A DNA stretch of 36,788 bases from SIG440 sp045578305 (GTDB taxonomy: Bacteria > Bacillota > Clostridia > Monoglobales > Monoglobaceae). The position numbers were made by a program, and so were the translations under genes. This document shows positions 1-7,550 of the stretch, piece after piece. How positions within the stretch are numbered: position 1 is the first letter of the stretch; each line of letters begins with the position of its first letter. The stretch spans positions 1 through 36,788 of the forward strand of contig JAZNKA010000002.1 in the NCBI GenBank assembly GCA_045578305.1, read 5' to 3'. A model generated the notes under the pieces. It saw only the letters and a list, made by a program, of their open reading frames with translations. It made no database searches and was not told where the DNA came from.

Positions 1-57
1 GAGAGCATCTGCCTTACAAGCAGAGGGTCATAGGTTCGAGCCCTATTGTGCCCACCA
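1..57 (+). tRNA. tRNA-Val (anticodon TAC), 5' part outside the window
   Basis: The last 57 bases of a tRNA with anticodon loop CTTACAA and an encoded CCA end. All 57 bases are identical to the two complete tRNA-Val genes at 12673 and 12790, so about 19 bases of the 5' end are missing. It is the first visible member of a five-tRNA cluster. Confidence 0.95.
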
Positions 58-64
58 CTTTTAC

Positions 65-141
65 GGTCCGGTAGTTCAGTTGGTTAGAATGCCAGCCTGT
101 CACGCTGGAGGTCGTGGGTTCGAGCCCCATCCGGATCGCCA
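65..141 (+). tRNA. tRNA-Asp (anticodon GTC)
   Basis: A 77-base cloverleaf. The acceptor GGTCCGG pairs with CCGGATC, the anticodon loop is CTGTCAC, the T-loop is GTTCGAG, and CCA is encoded. It lies 7 bases after tRNA-Val in the same cluster. Confidence 0.95.
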
Positions 142-166
142 TCTTTTTTTTAAAAAGTGCCGATAT

Positions 167-242
<76 letters not shown>

Positions 243-280
243 TTCACTTTTTTTTGAAAAGTGAATATAATATATCATAT

Positions 281-355
281 GCGGGAGTGGCTCAGTGGTA
301 GAGCGTCACCTTGCCAAGGTGAACGTCGCGAGTTCGAATCTCGTCTTCCGCTCCA
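281..355 (+). tRNA. tRNA-Gly (anticodon GCC)
   Basis: A 75-base cloverleaf. The acceptor GCGGGAG pairs with CTTCCGC with G-T wobbles, the anticodon loop is TTGCCAA, and CCA is encoded. It is followed directly by a long hairpin at 358-394. Confidence 0.95.
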
Positions 356-357
356 AA

Positions 358-394
358 GGACAAAATGACGCGGAGTATGCGCGTCATTTTGTTC
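358..394 (+). other. Long hairpin in the tRNA-Gly/tRNA-Cys spacer
   Basis: Fifteen nearly perfect base pairs: ACAAAATGACGCG (360-372) pairs with CGCGTCATTTTGT (380-392), and the ends extend by G-T and G-C pairs. The loop is 7 bases. No long T-run follows, so it could be a weak terminator or an RNase processing stem between the two tRNAs. Confidence 0.6.
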
Positions 395-407
395 TAAAAC
401 TGAATAC

Positions 408-482
408 GGCGCCATAGCCAAGTGGTAAGGCAAAGCTCTGCAAAAGCTCTATCCCCCGGTTCAAATCCGGGTGGCGCCTCCA
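408..482 (+). tRNA. tRNA-Cys (anticodon GCA)
   Basis: A 75-base cloverleaf. The acceptor GGCGCCA pairs with TGGCGCC, the anticodon loop contains TGCAA, the T-loop is GTTCAAA, and CCA is encoded. It is the last tRNA of the cluster and is followed at once by a terminator. Confidence 0.95.
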
Positions 483-513
483 GAAAAAAGACATCCTTTG
501 GATGTCTTTTTTC
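483..513 (+). terminator. Intrinsic terminator of the tRNA cluster
   Basis: A stem AAAAAAGACATCC / GGATGTCTTTTTT with a TTT loop and a T6 tail, starting one base after the CCA of tRNA-Cys. Confidence 0.9.
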
Positions 514-515
514 AA

Positions 516-616
516 TGAAATTTGCCTTTGGCAAGTGAAATACACTTTGCGTATGAAATATTGCTTTGCAATGTGAAATATGCCTTACGGCATATAAAAA
601 GGCGTATTTTATTTCA
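516..616. repeat. Array of TGAAAT units with small palindromes
   Basis: Four direct units begin with TGAAAT at 516, 536, 554 and 574, a period of 20, 18 and 20 bases. Each is followed by a different small palindrome around a TTT or TTA core: TTGCC/GGCAA, TACAC/GCGTA, ATTGC/GCAAT and TATGCC/GGCATA. An inverted copy of TGAAAT (ATTTCA, 611-616) closes the block. The stems differ in sequence but keep pairing, with one G-T wobble on the minus strand in unit 2. No coding function is visible. The rest of the 310-base gap before the next gene is AT-rich. Confidence 0.75.
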
Positions 617-759
617 TATTTTGTTTTAGCAAGCTATTTTTGTATGTATTTTATTCGTGCTCTTATTCATAGTAAAAACAGCAGTTGTACTTTTGAACAT
701 CTGAAAAATAAAAAACCTTCAAAAAATTTAAATTATATTTTTTCAGAATTTGGTGATAC

Positions 760-765
760 TATAAT
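760..765 (+). promoter_or_regulatory. Possible -10 box of the DUF1540 gene
   Basis: TATAAT lies 29 bases before the ATG at 794, but no convincing -35 box is found 16-18 bases upstream. Confidence 0.3.
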
Positions 766-793
766 TGTAAAATTCTTTGGAGGTGAAGTATTT

Positions 794-949
794 ATGGAAA
801 ACAGCGGAGTACTTTGCAATGTAAACGAGTGTATGTATCATGCAGAGGGCAACAAGTGCAGACTTGACAAGATTGAGGTAAGCCACGAAAAGACAAGCTC
901 TGATTCGATTGCAATCCCTCATTTTTGTAAGAGCTACGAAAAGAAATAA
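794..949 (+). CDS. DUF1540 domain small cysteine protein
   Basis: A 51-residue protein with four cysteines (C8, C13, C22, C45) in the CxxxxC-x8-C spacing and a C-terminal HFCKSYE-like end. This is the pattern of DUF1540, a small family common in spore-forming Firmicutes whose biochemical role is not known; metal binding by the cysteines is an inference. The start is fixed by the ribosome site GGAGGTG at 779-785. An upstream in-frame extension covers the AT-rich repeat region and is unlikely to be translated. The gene stands alone between the tRNA cluster and a convergent operon, and ends in a bidirectional terminator. The DUF1540 assignment rests on the cysteine spacing and overall look. Confidence 0.8.
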   Translation: MENSGVLCNVNECMYHAEGNKCRLDKIEVSHEKTSSDSIAIPHFCKSYEKK

Positions 950-950
950 T

Positions 951-988
951 AAAAAGTGGTTGAGAATATATTCTCAACCACTTTTTTT
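951..988. terminator. Bidirectional terminator between the DUF1540 gene and rseP
   Basis: A 16-pair perfect stem, AAAAAGTGGTTGAGAA / TTCTCAACCACTTTTT, with a TATA loop and T7 on the plus strand. The A-run on the left arm gives a T-run on the minus strand, so it can also end the rseP operon. Confidence 0.85.
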
Positions 989-1020
989 GATATTCATTTC
1001 AAACATGTCTGCGCAGTTTA

Positions 1021-2055
1021 TCACGGACCAAACAATCTTACAATGTCATTCCATGTTGCAAACATCATAACCCCCATCAAAAGCACCAGACCTATAAAAT
1101 GCACAATTCCCTCTTTTTCGGGTGGGATGGGTTTTCGCCTGATGGCTTCGATAAGAACAAAAAATATTCTGCCGCCGTCAAGAGCGGGGATGGGCAAAAG
1201 ATTCATTATGCCTATGTTGACCGAGATAAATCCCGCAAGATAAAGCAGGGCAACAAAACCACCGGTTTGTGCCTGGGTGTTCATTGCGTCAACAACCCCG
1301 ACAGGCCCCGAAATCTGTGAAAGCTGAGCCTTGCCTCCAATCAGCATACCCAAGGAAACAAACACGAGCTTTCCCATCCATATAGTCTGAAAAAAGCTTT
1401 GGTGAAGAATATTTAAAATGGTCGGTTTTTCTGTTGCTGATATGATGCCTATCAGGTAGGCAGGTGTACCATCTGTATACTGTGTGACGATTGGATTAAA
1501 TGTGGTGGAGATGCGTTTGCCATCACGATTGATAGTTATTTCGCATTCGCTGCCGTCACAGTTTTGCATCGCAAAATCAATGTCTTTTTTTATGTTTATG
1601 CGCTCGCCATTGACCGAGACTATTTTGTCGCCTTTTTGCAAAAAGCCATAAAGCGAGGAGTCTTCCATAACGCTGTCAACCGTTGTTGTGGGGAGCCCGG
1701 TCTGGAATGACGAAATTACGACAAAAATCAGCGAGATAACAAATCCCAAAACGATATTCATAAATGCGCCTGATGCCAGAACAACCAGCTTTGCATACCA
1801 GGGCTTTGCTGAAAACGAGCCTTTGTCATCACTTGCTTCGTTTTCACCCTCCATACTGCAAAAACCGCCGACAGGGATTGCACGCACCGAGTATTTTGTG
1901 CCGTTTTTTTCTTTTGAAAAAATCTTCGGGCCCATACCGATTGCAAATTCGTGGACTGTTATTCCAAAGGCTCGTGCAGAGAGGAAGTGCCCAAGCTCGT
2001 GAACAAAGATTATAAGCGAAAACAAGAGAAGTGCAAAAAGCACTGTCCAAATCAT
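1021..2055 (-). CDS. rseP: RIP metalloprotease RseP/RasP (site-2 protease)
   Basis: A membrane zinc protease that cuts transmembrane anti-sigma factors and signal peptide remnants inside the membrane. The HELGH zinc motif is at residues 19-23 in the first transmembrane segment. A PDZ-like domain lies in the middle (FLQKGDKIVSVNGERI), and the second active-site motif NLLPIPALDGGR lies near the C-terminus. The length of 344 residues is normal for short Firmicute RasP proteins with one PDZ domain. The start at 2055 is chosen because AGAAAGGA is 9 bases upstream; an ATG at 2064 directly abuts that ribosome site. The start overlaps the dxr stop (TAATG), suggesting translational coupling. It is the last gene of the pyrH-rseP operon. 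Confidence 0.93.
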   Translation of the reverse strand: MIWTVLFALLLFSLIIFVHELGHFLSARAFGITVHEFAIGMGPKIFSKEKNGTKYSVRAIPVGGFCSMEGENEASDDKGSFSAKPWYAKLVVLASGAFMNIVLGFVISLIFVVISSFQTGLPTTTVDSVMEDSSLYGFLQKGDKIVSVNGERINIKKDIDFAMQNCDGSECEITINRDGKRISTTFNPIVTQYTDGTPAYLIGIISATEKPTILNILHQSFFQTIWMGKLVFVSLGMLIGGKAQLSQISGPVGVVDAMNTQAQTGGFVALLYLAGFISVNIGIMNLLPIPALDGGRIFFVLIEAIRRKPIPPEKEGIVHFIGLVLLMGVMMFATWNDIVRLFGP

Positions 2056-3194
2056 TACATACATTCCTTTCTTACCAAAGCATCCGTTTCTATTATATCC
2101 GAAAGGGTGGGGTTTAATTTATTTTTATATTTACTCATAACTGATTCAACATATTCCGCAATACCCAAAAACGAAATTTCGTCCTTCAGGAATTTGCTGA
2201 CAGCAATCTCGTTTGCAGCGTTGAGGATTGTGGGCATAATACCACCCTCACGACCTGCTTTTTTTGCAAGGGCAAGACAACGGAATGTATCCTCGTCGGG
2301 TTTATAGAAGGTCATTTTTGACAAATCTGCAAAGTTTACACTTTGACCCTGTGCGGGGAGTCTGTCGGGGTAGGTAAACGCGTACTGGATGGGGTGCTTC
2401 ATGGACGGCAGAGACATCTGTGCGATGATGCTCTGGTCGCAAAATTCCACCATTGAATGAATTATACTCTCGCGGTGGACAACCACCTCGATATCGTCAA
2501 TCTCTGTGTCAAAGAGCCACTTTGCCTCCAGTACCTCAAGACCTTTGTTCATAAGGGTGGCACTGTCTATTGTGATTTTTGCGCCCATAGACCAGTTTGG
2601 ATGCTTGAGTGCCTGTTCTTTTTTGACATTTGCAAGTTCATCTTTTGTCTTGCCAAAAAACGGTCCGCCCGATGCAGTAAGCAGAATTTTTTTGACCTCG
2701 TTTCGTTTTCCACCCTGCATTGACTGAAAAATTGCTGAATGCTCGCTGTCGACAGGAAGAAGACGCACATCGTGTTTTTTTATGGCATTCATAAAAAGCG
2801 CACCTGCTGTGACAAGCGTTTCTTTGTTGGCAAGGGCAATATCCTTGCCTGCCTCGATTGCCTTCATTGTGGGGACAAGGCCTGCAAAGCCGACTATTGA
2901 AGAAAGCAGCATATCAGAGCCATCGATTGCAGCTGCCTGACAAAGACCTTCCTCGCCTGCAAGAACTTTGACTGAAGTGTCGGCAAGACGGGTTTTGAGG
3001 TCGGTGTAGCCCGATTCGTCAGCGGCAACTGCCAAAAGGGGTTTGTATTTGCGAGCCTGCTGTTCGAGAAGCGCGAGATTGGAGTTGCCTGTTATGGCAA
3101 GAACATTTATGTCTTTTGTTCCTTTTAATTCGTCAACAACCTCCAGGGCTTGCGTGCCAATGGAGCCAGTTGAGCCGAGTATTGAAATATTCAT
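2055..3194 (-). CDS. dxr: 1-deoxy-D-xylulose 5-phosphate reductoisomerase
   Basis: Converts 1-deoxyxylulose 5-phosphate to 2-C-methylerythritol 4-phosphate with NADPH, the first committed step of the MEP isoprenoid pathway. The N-terminal Rossmann motif GSTGSIG is at residues 7-13. Family motifs ALANKETLV, PVDSEHSAIFQ and LLTASGGPF follow in order, and the length of 379 residues is typical. It sits between cdsA, 13 bases upstream, and rseP, which overlaps its stop. Its presence indicates that isoprenoids, including the undecaprenyl carrier finished by the neighbouring UppS, are made through MEP. Confidence 0.95.
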   Translation of the reverse strand: MNISILGSTGSIGTQALEVVDELKGTKDINVLAITGNSNLALLEQQARKYKPLLAVAADESGYTDLKTRLADTSVKVLAGEEGLCQAAAIDGSDMLLSSIVGFAGLVPTMKAIEAGKDIALANKETLVTAGALFMNAIKKHDVRLLPVDSEHSAIFQSMQGGKRNEVKKILLTASGGPFFGKTKDELANVKKEQALKHPNWSMGAKITIDSATLMNKGLEVLEAKWLFDTEIDDIEVVVHRESIIHSMVEFCDQSIIAQMSLPSMKHPIQYAFTYPDRLPAQGQSVNFADLSKMTFYKPDEDTFRCLALAKKAGREGGIMPTILNAANEIAVSKFLKDEISFLGIAEYVESVMSKYKNKLNPTLSDIIETDALVRKECM

Positions 3195-3207
3195 ATGCTA
3201 AACCTCG

Positions 3208-4005
3208 TTAAATCCCTATGCTTGTAAGGTAGATATAAACCAGCGGAGCAACGGCAATTACGCTGTCAAGTCTGTCCAAGATTCCACCGTGACCGGGAAA
3301 AATCGAGCCGTAATCCTTAACACCGTATTTGCGTTTGATTATTGATGCGGTAAGATCGCCGATTTGCGAGATGGGCGAAATAAGAACACCCAAAATTCCA
3401 AGCTTCAAATAATTTATATCCATATTGAAAGCTTTTTCAAGCAAAAGCCCATAAAGGAGCATAAAGGCAATACATCCAAGAGTTCCGCCGAGTGAGCCTT
3501 CGATTGTCTTTTTGGGACTTATCTCGGGGCAAAGCTTGTGCCTTCCTAAAAACACGCCTGCAAAATATGCAAAGGTATCGGTTGCAAAAGCACCGATAAA
3601 AACAATCCACAAAAGAAGAGTGCCATATTGAAGACCTTTTATGTCAATCAGCGTGGAAAGCAAAAACGGAATATAAAGCAAGCCAAAAATCAAAAGCCCC
3701 ACATCACCGACACTTGTGGTTTTGTGACATTTGAGCATTATGCAAAAAATCGCCAGCAAGCCAACATAGAATAAGGGCATATAAAACGACACCGGAATAT
3801 ATGTTCTGAGGCAAATAAGTACTGCACCTGCATAGCCAACCGCACAAAGACTTTTGTGCACATTCAGCCCGGTGGCTTTAAAAAATTCATAAAGTCCCAT
3901 AATGGAAATAATGGTAACTGCCGCCGAGACAATATAAGCATTTGAAAGCAGAACCAAAACCAAAAGCGGTATAAGAACCAAAGCAGTTAAAATTCGTGTT
4001 TTCAT
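3208..4005 (-). CDS. cdsA: Phosphatidate cytidylyltransferase (CDP-diglyceride synthase)
   Basis: Makes CDP-diacylglycerol from CTP and phosphatidic acid, the precursor of anionic phospholipids. The 265-residue protein is almost entirely hydrophobic segments. It carries the family signature near the C-terminus: SIIKRKYGVKDYG followed by PGHGGILDRLDS, with the conserved K, D and HGG-x-x-DR-x-D residues present. The ATG is preceded by AGGAGG at a good distance. A terminator-like hairpin lies in the 65-base gap between uppS and this gene, so it may be expressed less than the upstream half of the operon. Confidence 0.95.
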   Translation of the reverse strand: MKTRILTALVLIPLLVLVLLSNAYIVSAAVTIISIMGLYEFFKATGLNVHKSLCAVGYAGAVLICLRTYIPVSFYMPLFYVGLLAIFCIMLKCHKTTSVGDVGLLIFGLLYIPFLLSTLIDIKGLQYGTLLLWIVFIGAFATDTFAYFAGVFLGRHKLCPEISPKKTIEGSLGGTLGCIAFMLLYGLLLEKAFNMDINYLKLGILGVLISPISQIGDLTASIIKRKYGVKDYGSIFPGHGGILDRLDSVIAVAPLVYIYLTSIGI

Positions 4006-4022
4006 AGGTTTTCCTCCTGTGT

Positions 4023-4050
4023 AAAAACAATGGGAGGGAAATTCCCTCCC
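4023..4050 (-). terminator. Terminator-like hairpin between uppS and cdsA
   Basis: GGGAGGGAA (4032-4040) and TTCCCTCCC (4042-4050) form a GC-rich palindrome. Read on the minus strand it is followed by ATTG and a T5 run (4023-4027), as expected of an intrinsic terminator or attenuator inside the operon. The very short loop means two pairs must open to form a real hairpin. Confidence 0.5.
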
Positions 4051-4070
4051 TGAAAATATAAAAATTCAAG

Positions 4071-4811
4071 CTACACTTTGCCAAAACGGCGGTTTCGTGC
4101 CTGGTAATCAATGATTGCTTTTTCCATATCTTTTTCCGAAAAATCGGGCCAGTTGATATCGGCAAACCAAAATTCGGCATAAGCTGCCTGCCACAATAAA
4201 AAGTTTGAAAGACGAAGCTCGCCGCTGGGCCTGATGATAAGGTCAAGCTCGGGGACATCTTTTGTATACATAAGCGAAGAAAGGTATTCCTCGGTTATGT
4301 CAGACACCGAAATTTCGCCCTTTGCAAATGTGTTGGCTACGGTTTTTGCAGCATCCAGAATTTCGGATCTTCCGCCATAGTTGAGAGCAACATTGAGAAT
4401 AAGACCGGTGTTGTTTTTGGTATAATCCTCGGCATAGTCGATTGCCGAATTGATTTTGTCCGAAAGCCGGCTGCGGTCACCGATAACCTTAAGGATTACA
4501 TTGGTGCCGGCAAATTGCTCTTCGACCTGCTGAAGATACATGTAAAGCAGGTCCATAAGTGCATCGACTTCTTTTTGGGGACGATTCCAGTTCTCGGTCG
4601 AAAAGGCATAGGCAGTTACGCATTTTACACCGATTTTGTTGCAGTAAACAACAATTTTTTTGAGGGTTTCGGCGCCTGCACGATGCCCTGCACTGCGCGG
4701 GAGACCGCGTTTTTTTGCCCATCTGCCGTTGCCGTCCATTATTATGCCGATGTGTTTGGGGATGTTGTCTTTGTCAAGCTGCACGGTGCGGCTTTTTTTC
4801 TTAAAAAGCAT
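4071..4811 (-). CDS. uppS: Isoprenyl transferase (undecaprenyl diphosphate synthase)
   Basis: Adds isopentenyl units in cis to farnesyl diphosphate to make the C55 lipid carrier for peptidoglycan and teichoic acids. The catalytic aspartate D26 lies in the motif HIGIIMDGNGRWAKKRG. The C-terminal motifs DLIIRPSGELRLSNFLLWQ and the FW-x-DINWPDF segment are present, and the length of 246 residues is typical. GAGG in the frr end serves as ribosome site, with only 3 bases between the frr stop and this start. It is part of the conserved pyrH-frr-uppS-cdsA-dxr-rseP order. Confidence 0.95.
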   Translation of the reverse strand: MLFKKKSRTVQLDKDNIPKHIGIIMDGNGRWAKKRGLPRSAGHRAGAETLKKIVVYCNKIGVKCVTAYAFSTENWNRPQKEVDALMDLLYMYLQQVEEQFAGTNVILKVIGDRSRLSDKINSAIDYAEDYTKNNTGLILNVALNYGGRSEILDAAKTVANTFAKGEISVSDITEEYLSSLMYTKDVPELDLIIRPSGELRLSNFLLWQAAYAEFWFADINWPDFSEKDMEKAIIDYQARNRRFGKV

Positions 4812-4814
4812 GGG

Positions 4815-5357
4815 CTATACCTCTAAAATTTCTTTTTCCTTGGCGCTGATAATGGTATCAACAGAAGCAACAAACTTGTCGGTAAGCTTCTGGGTTTTTG
4901 TTTCGAGTTCTTTGAGGTCGTCCTCGGTGATTTCGCCATCCTTTTTCTGCTTTTTAAAGCCTTCGAGAGCGTCGCGACGGATGTTGCGAATTGCAACCTT
5001 ACATTCTTCACCGCGCTTTGAAATACCTTTAACAAGCTCTTTTCTTCTTTCTTCGGTAAGAGGAGGGAAGTTGAGTCTTATCATCTTGCCGTCGTTGTTG
5101 GGAGTAAGACCGATATCCGATTTTAAAATAGCCTTTTCTATCTCACCAAGGATTGACGCATCCCAGGGTTGGATTGTGATTGTTCTTGGCTCAGGTACTG
5201 CGACTGTTCCCACCTGCTGAAGGGGTGTTGGAACACCGTAATATTCAACTGTAACCTTGTCAAGTATTGCAGGGTTTGCACGGCCTGCACGGATTGTAGC
5301 CAAATCGTTTTCAAGGACAGCAATTGCTTTGTCCATTTTTGTTTCTGCGTTTTTCAT
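4815..5357 (-). CDS. frr: Ribosome recycling factor
   Basis: Splits the post-termination ribosome together with EF-G. The 180-residue protein contains the family core motifs DLATIRAGRANPAILD near residues 19-34, YYGVPTPLQQVGTV, and a C-terminal helix rich in charged residues (LKELETKTQKLTDKF). The length is normal for the family (about 185). The ribosome site AAGGCGG lies upstream of the ATG. It is placed between pyrH and uppS, as in most Firmicutes. Confidence 0.95.
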   Translation of the reverse strand: MKNAETKMDKAIAVLENDLATIRAGRANPAILDKVTVEYYGVPTPLQQVGTVAVPEPRTITIQPWDASILGEIEKAILKSDIGLTPNNDGKMIRLNFPPLTEERRKELVKGISKRGEECKVAIRNIRRDALEGFKKQKKDGEITEDDLKELETKTQKLTDKFVASVDTIISAKEKEILEV

Positions 5358-5386
5358 TGATTTTTCCGCCTTTCTGATTTTAAGAT

Positions 5387-6091
5387 TTATTTAACAATGG
5401 TACCGATTTCTTCGCCCATAACGGCGCGCTTGATGTTTTCGGGGTCATCAAGACCAAATACCAGAATCGGGATGTTGTTGTCCATACAAAGAGATGTAGC
5501 TGTCGAATCCATAACGCCAAGTCCGCGATTTAAGACATCTATGTAGCTGAGCTCGTCAAACTTTACGGCATTGGGATTTATATGCGGGTCGCTGTCATAG
5601 ACAGCATCCACTTTTTTTGCAAGAAGAATAATTTCTGCATCGATTTCGGCTGCGCGAAGTGCGGCTGTTGTGTCGGTCGAGAAGAAGGGGTTTCCTGTTC
5701 CGCAGGCAAAAATTACAACCCTGCCTTTTTCAAGATGGCGCATAGCTTTGAGTCTTATGTAAGGCTCGGCAATCTGTCGCATTTCGATTGCGGTCTGGAC
5801 TCTTGCCTGAACGCCTTGCTGCTCAAGTGCGTCAAGAAGTGCCAGTGAGTTTATGACTGTTGCAAGCATTCCCATATGGTCAGCACGGCTGCGGTCCATA
5901 CCTTCGCCGGTTCTGCCGCGCCAGAAGTTGCCACCGCCTACAACGATTGCAATTTCGCATCCAAGGTCGGCACATTCTTTGATTTTTGAAGCGATAGTTG
6001 TTACTGTTTTTGTGTCAAGACCAAAGCCTTTTTCTCCTGCCAGGGCCTCACCGCTGACTTTAAGCATCACTCTTTTGTACTTTACAGACAT
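5387..6091 (-). CDS. pyrH: UMP kinase
   Basis: Phosphorylates UMP to UDP with ATP; the hexameric bacterial enzyme belongs to the amino-acid-kinase fold. Visible motifs are KVSGEALAG at the N-terminus, VVGGGNFWRGR for the nucleotide-binding loop, DHMGMLATVINSLAL, and AVYDSDP in the ATP-binding part. The length of 234 residues is typical. The ATG has GGAGGAA 8 bases upstream. In most Firmicutes rpsB and tsf precede pyrH, but here the upstream gene is a small membrane/coiled-coil protein, so the operon has lost its usual head. Confidence 0.95.
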   Translation of the reverse strand: MSVKYKRVMLKVSGEALAGEKGFGLDTKTVTTIASKIKECADLGCEIAIVVGGGNFWRGRTGEGMDRSRADHMGMLATVINSLALLDALEQQGVQARVQTAIEMRQIAEPYIRLKAMRHLEKGRVVIFACGTGNPFFSTDTTAALRAAEIDAEIILLAKKVDAVYDSDPHINPNAVKFDELSYIDVLNRGLGVMDSTATSLCMDNNIPILVFGLDDPENIKRAVMGEEIGTIVK

Positions 6092-6132
6092 GTTTTGTTC
6101 CTCCGTTATTTTATATTAGCAACAAGTGATTA

Positions 6133-6615
6133 TTACTCTGAAATATCGATTACAGTAATCGGTTCTTCGATATCTTCGGGGGTTTCGGCATCTGTGCCTG
6201 TCACCGTTTCGGGTGAAAAGTCATTTTCTTCACCTTGAGTGTCTTCCGGGACATTTTCGTTGGATGTTGTGCCGGGGTCCGCGGTTGTCGAACTTTGATT
6301 TTCCGGCTTCTGACCCTCGTCGTCTGTTGCCACGGGTGTCTCGACAATTGCGGGAACGGACTGATTTGCCTTGTATTTGTCAACAGTTGTGGTCAGGATA
6401 TCAATTTCGTCATTAAGGGTCTGCACCTGTTCCTTAAGCTCGGCGTTTTCTTTGATTGTGTCGCCATCTTTAAAGGTAAAGAGATTTATTGGGTTTACTA
6501 TAAGGCTGAAAGCAAGGGTGAATGATATCATAAACACCAAAACGGTGCCAAATGCGATACCCACTCCAGCCAGAATTTTTTTGGTTTTTAAAGACATTTC
6601 GGTTTTTTGTTTCAT
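6133..6615 (-). CDS. Membrane-anchored coiled-coil protein with acidic tail, unknown function
   Basis: I do not recognise the family. The 160 residues divide into a short basic N-terminus, one transmembrane segment at about residues 13-40, a short coiled coil at about 53-85 (ENAELKEQVQTLNDEIDIL), and an acidic, Thr/Glu/Pro-rich tail that looks disordered. The charge pattern places the N-terminus inside and the rest outside the cell. A good minus-strand promoter lies just upstream (6648-6676) and pyrH follows 41 bases downstream, so this gene may head the pyrH operon. The tail is low complexity, so homology searches should use the first 90 residues. A cell-envelope or division role is possible but not shown. 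Confidence 0.7.
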   Translation of the reverse strand: MKQKTEMSLKTKKILAGVGIAFGTVLVFMISFTLAFSLIVNPINLFTFKDGDTIKENAELKEQVQTLNDEIDILTTTVDKYKANQSVPAIVETPVATDDEGQKPENQSSTTADPGTTSNENVPEDTQGEENDFSPETVTGTDAETPEDIEEPITVIDISE

Positions 6616-6647
6616 AGCCCTTTAGACCTTTCCTTAAAATTATACTT

Positions 6648-6676
6648 ATTATATCATATCGAAACCATATTTTCAA
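6648..6676 (-). promoter_or_regulatory. Promoter upstream of the coiled-coil protein and pyrH operon
   Basis: On the minus strand, TTGAAA (6671-6676), a 17-base spacer and TATAAT (6648-6653), 33 bases before the ATG at 6615. Confidence 0.65.
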
Positions 6677-6678
6677 TA

Positions 6679-7527
6679 TTAATTTTGTATAGATTTTTTG
6701 TGCTTAAGGTTCATTCGGGTCAGACGGTCCACAACCGCTATTTTGTCGATTATGGTTTTGACTATCTGGTCAAGCTCGCGCCCTTCGGAATAGTTTGCCT
6801 CGGTGATAAAGTTCACGCGGTCCTCGGCAAGCAGTTTTGCCGCTGTGCTTTTGCTTCGTCTTTTGAATACGGCGATGGATTGTCCCCCGCTCTGTTTGAC
6901 AAGCTTCATACAGGGAACATCGGTCATTCCGTCACCGATGTAAATCATATTTCTGAATGGAATCCGTCTTTCTTCCATAGGAATATATGTATTAAGAAGT
7001 TTTTCTTCCGAGATGTCAAGCACGCCCTTGTTGATGCGGAACAAAAACTGGGTTTTTGTGGTAAAGTTTACAATGTTTTTGGGCCATACGGCAACTCCGT
7101 TTATGTCGTACAAAAATTCGCAGGCATAGGTTTTTTTGAAGTTCTTGAATATTGACGACCCTTCGATTATTTCCTGAAGTCCCGAGGAGATGACATAATG
7201 CTCTATCTCAACCCCCAGCTTCTCGCCATAACGGTTTATGCGGTCAAACCACTCCTCAACCCCGGGGAAGTATTCGATTTTTTCGCCAAGACGGACAAAG
7301 TCTTCACGCCTTATGGGAATGTTGCTGTTTCCGGCTTTTTTAAGCATCATATACATATAGCAAAGGAGTCCGTCCATAGAATTTTCTTTTTTGACCTTGT
7401 CAACTTCGCCCCAGAATTCGTCTGTGGGAATGCCAAGGCTTGGAACAAAGCTGTAATTTTGCATATCGTTGGTGCAAAGAGTTTTGTCAAAGTCGTACAT
7501 CAGTGCGACAACAGGTTTTTTACTCAT
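6679..7527 (-). CDS. HAD-superfamily phosphatase
   Basis: A soluble hydrolase of about 282 residues. The nucleophile motif is DFDKT at residues 12-16, motif II is SSG at 114-116, and motif IV is GDGMTD at 198-203, so the catalytic aspartates are present. The arrangement resembles the phosphoserine-phosphatase-like branch, but the substrate cannot be read from sequence. The start at 7527 is chosen over the ATG at 7536 because GAAAGGA would abut the latter and lies 9 bases from the former. The gene follows tmcAL by 23 bases on the same strand and probably shares its transcript. Confidence 0.85.
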   Translation of the reverse strand: MSKKPVVALMYDFDKTLCTNDMQNYSFVPSLGIPTDEFWGEVDKVKKENSMDGLLCYMYMMLKKAGNSNIPIRREDFVRLGEKIEYFPGVEEWFDRINRYGEKLGVEIEHYVISSGLQEIIEGSSIFKNFKKTYACEFLYDINGVAVWPKNIVNFTTKTQFLFRINKGVLDISEEKLLNTYIPMEERRIPFRNMIYIGDGMTDVPCMKLVKQSGGQSIAVFKRRSKSTAAKLLAEDRVNFITEANYSEGRELDQIVKTIIDKIAVVDRLTRMNLKHKKSIQN

Positions 7528-7550
7528 AATTATCATTCCTTTCGGGGTTT

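Noticed and set aside
516..616. CRISPR-like array
   Set aside because: Units are only 18-20 bases, the variable parts are palindromes rather than spacers, and there are no cas genes.
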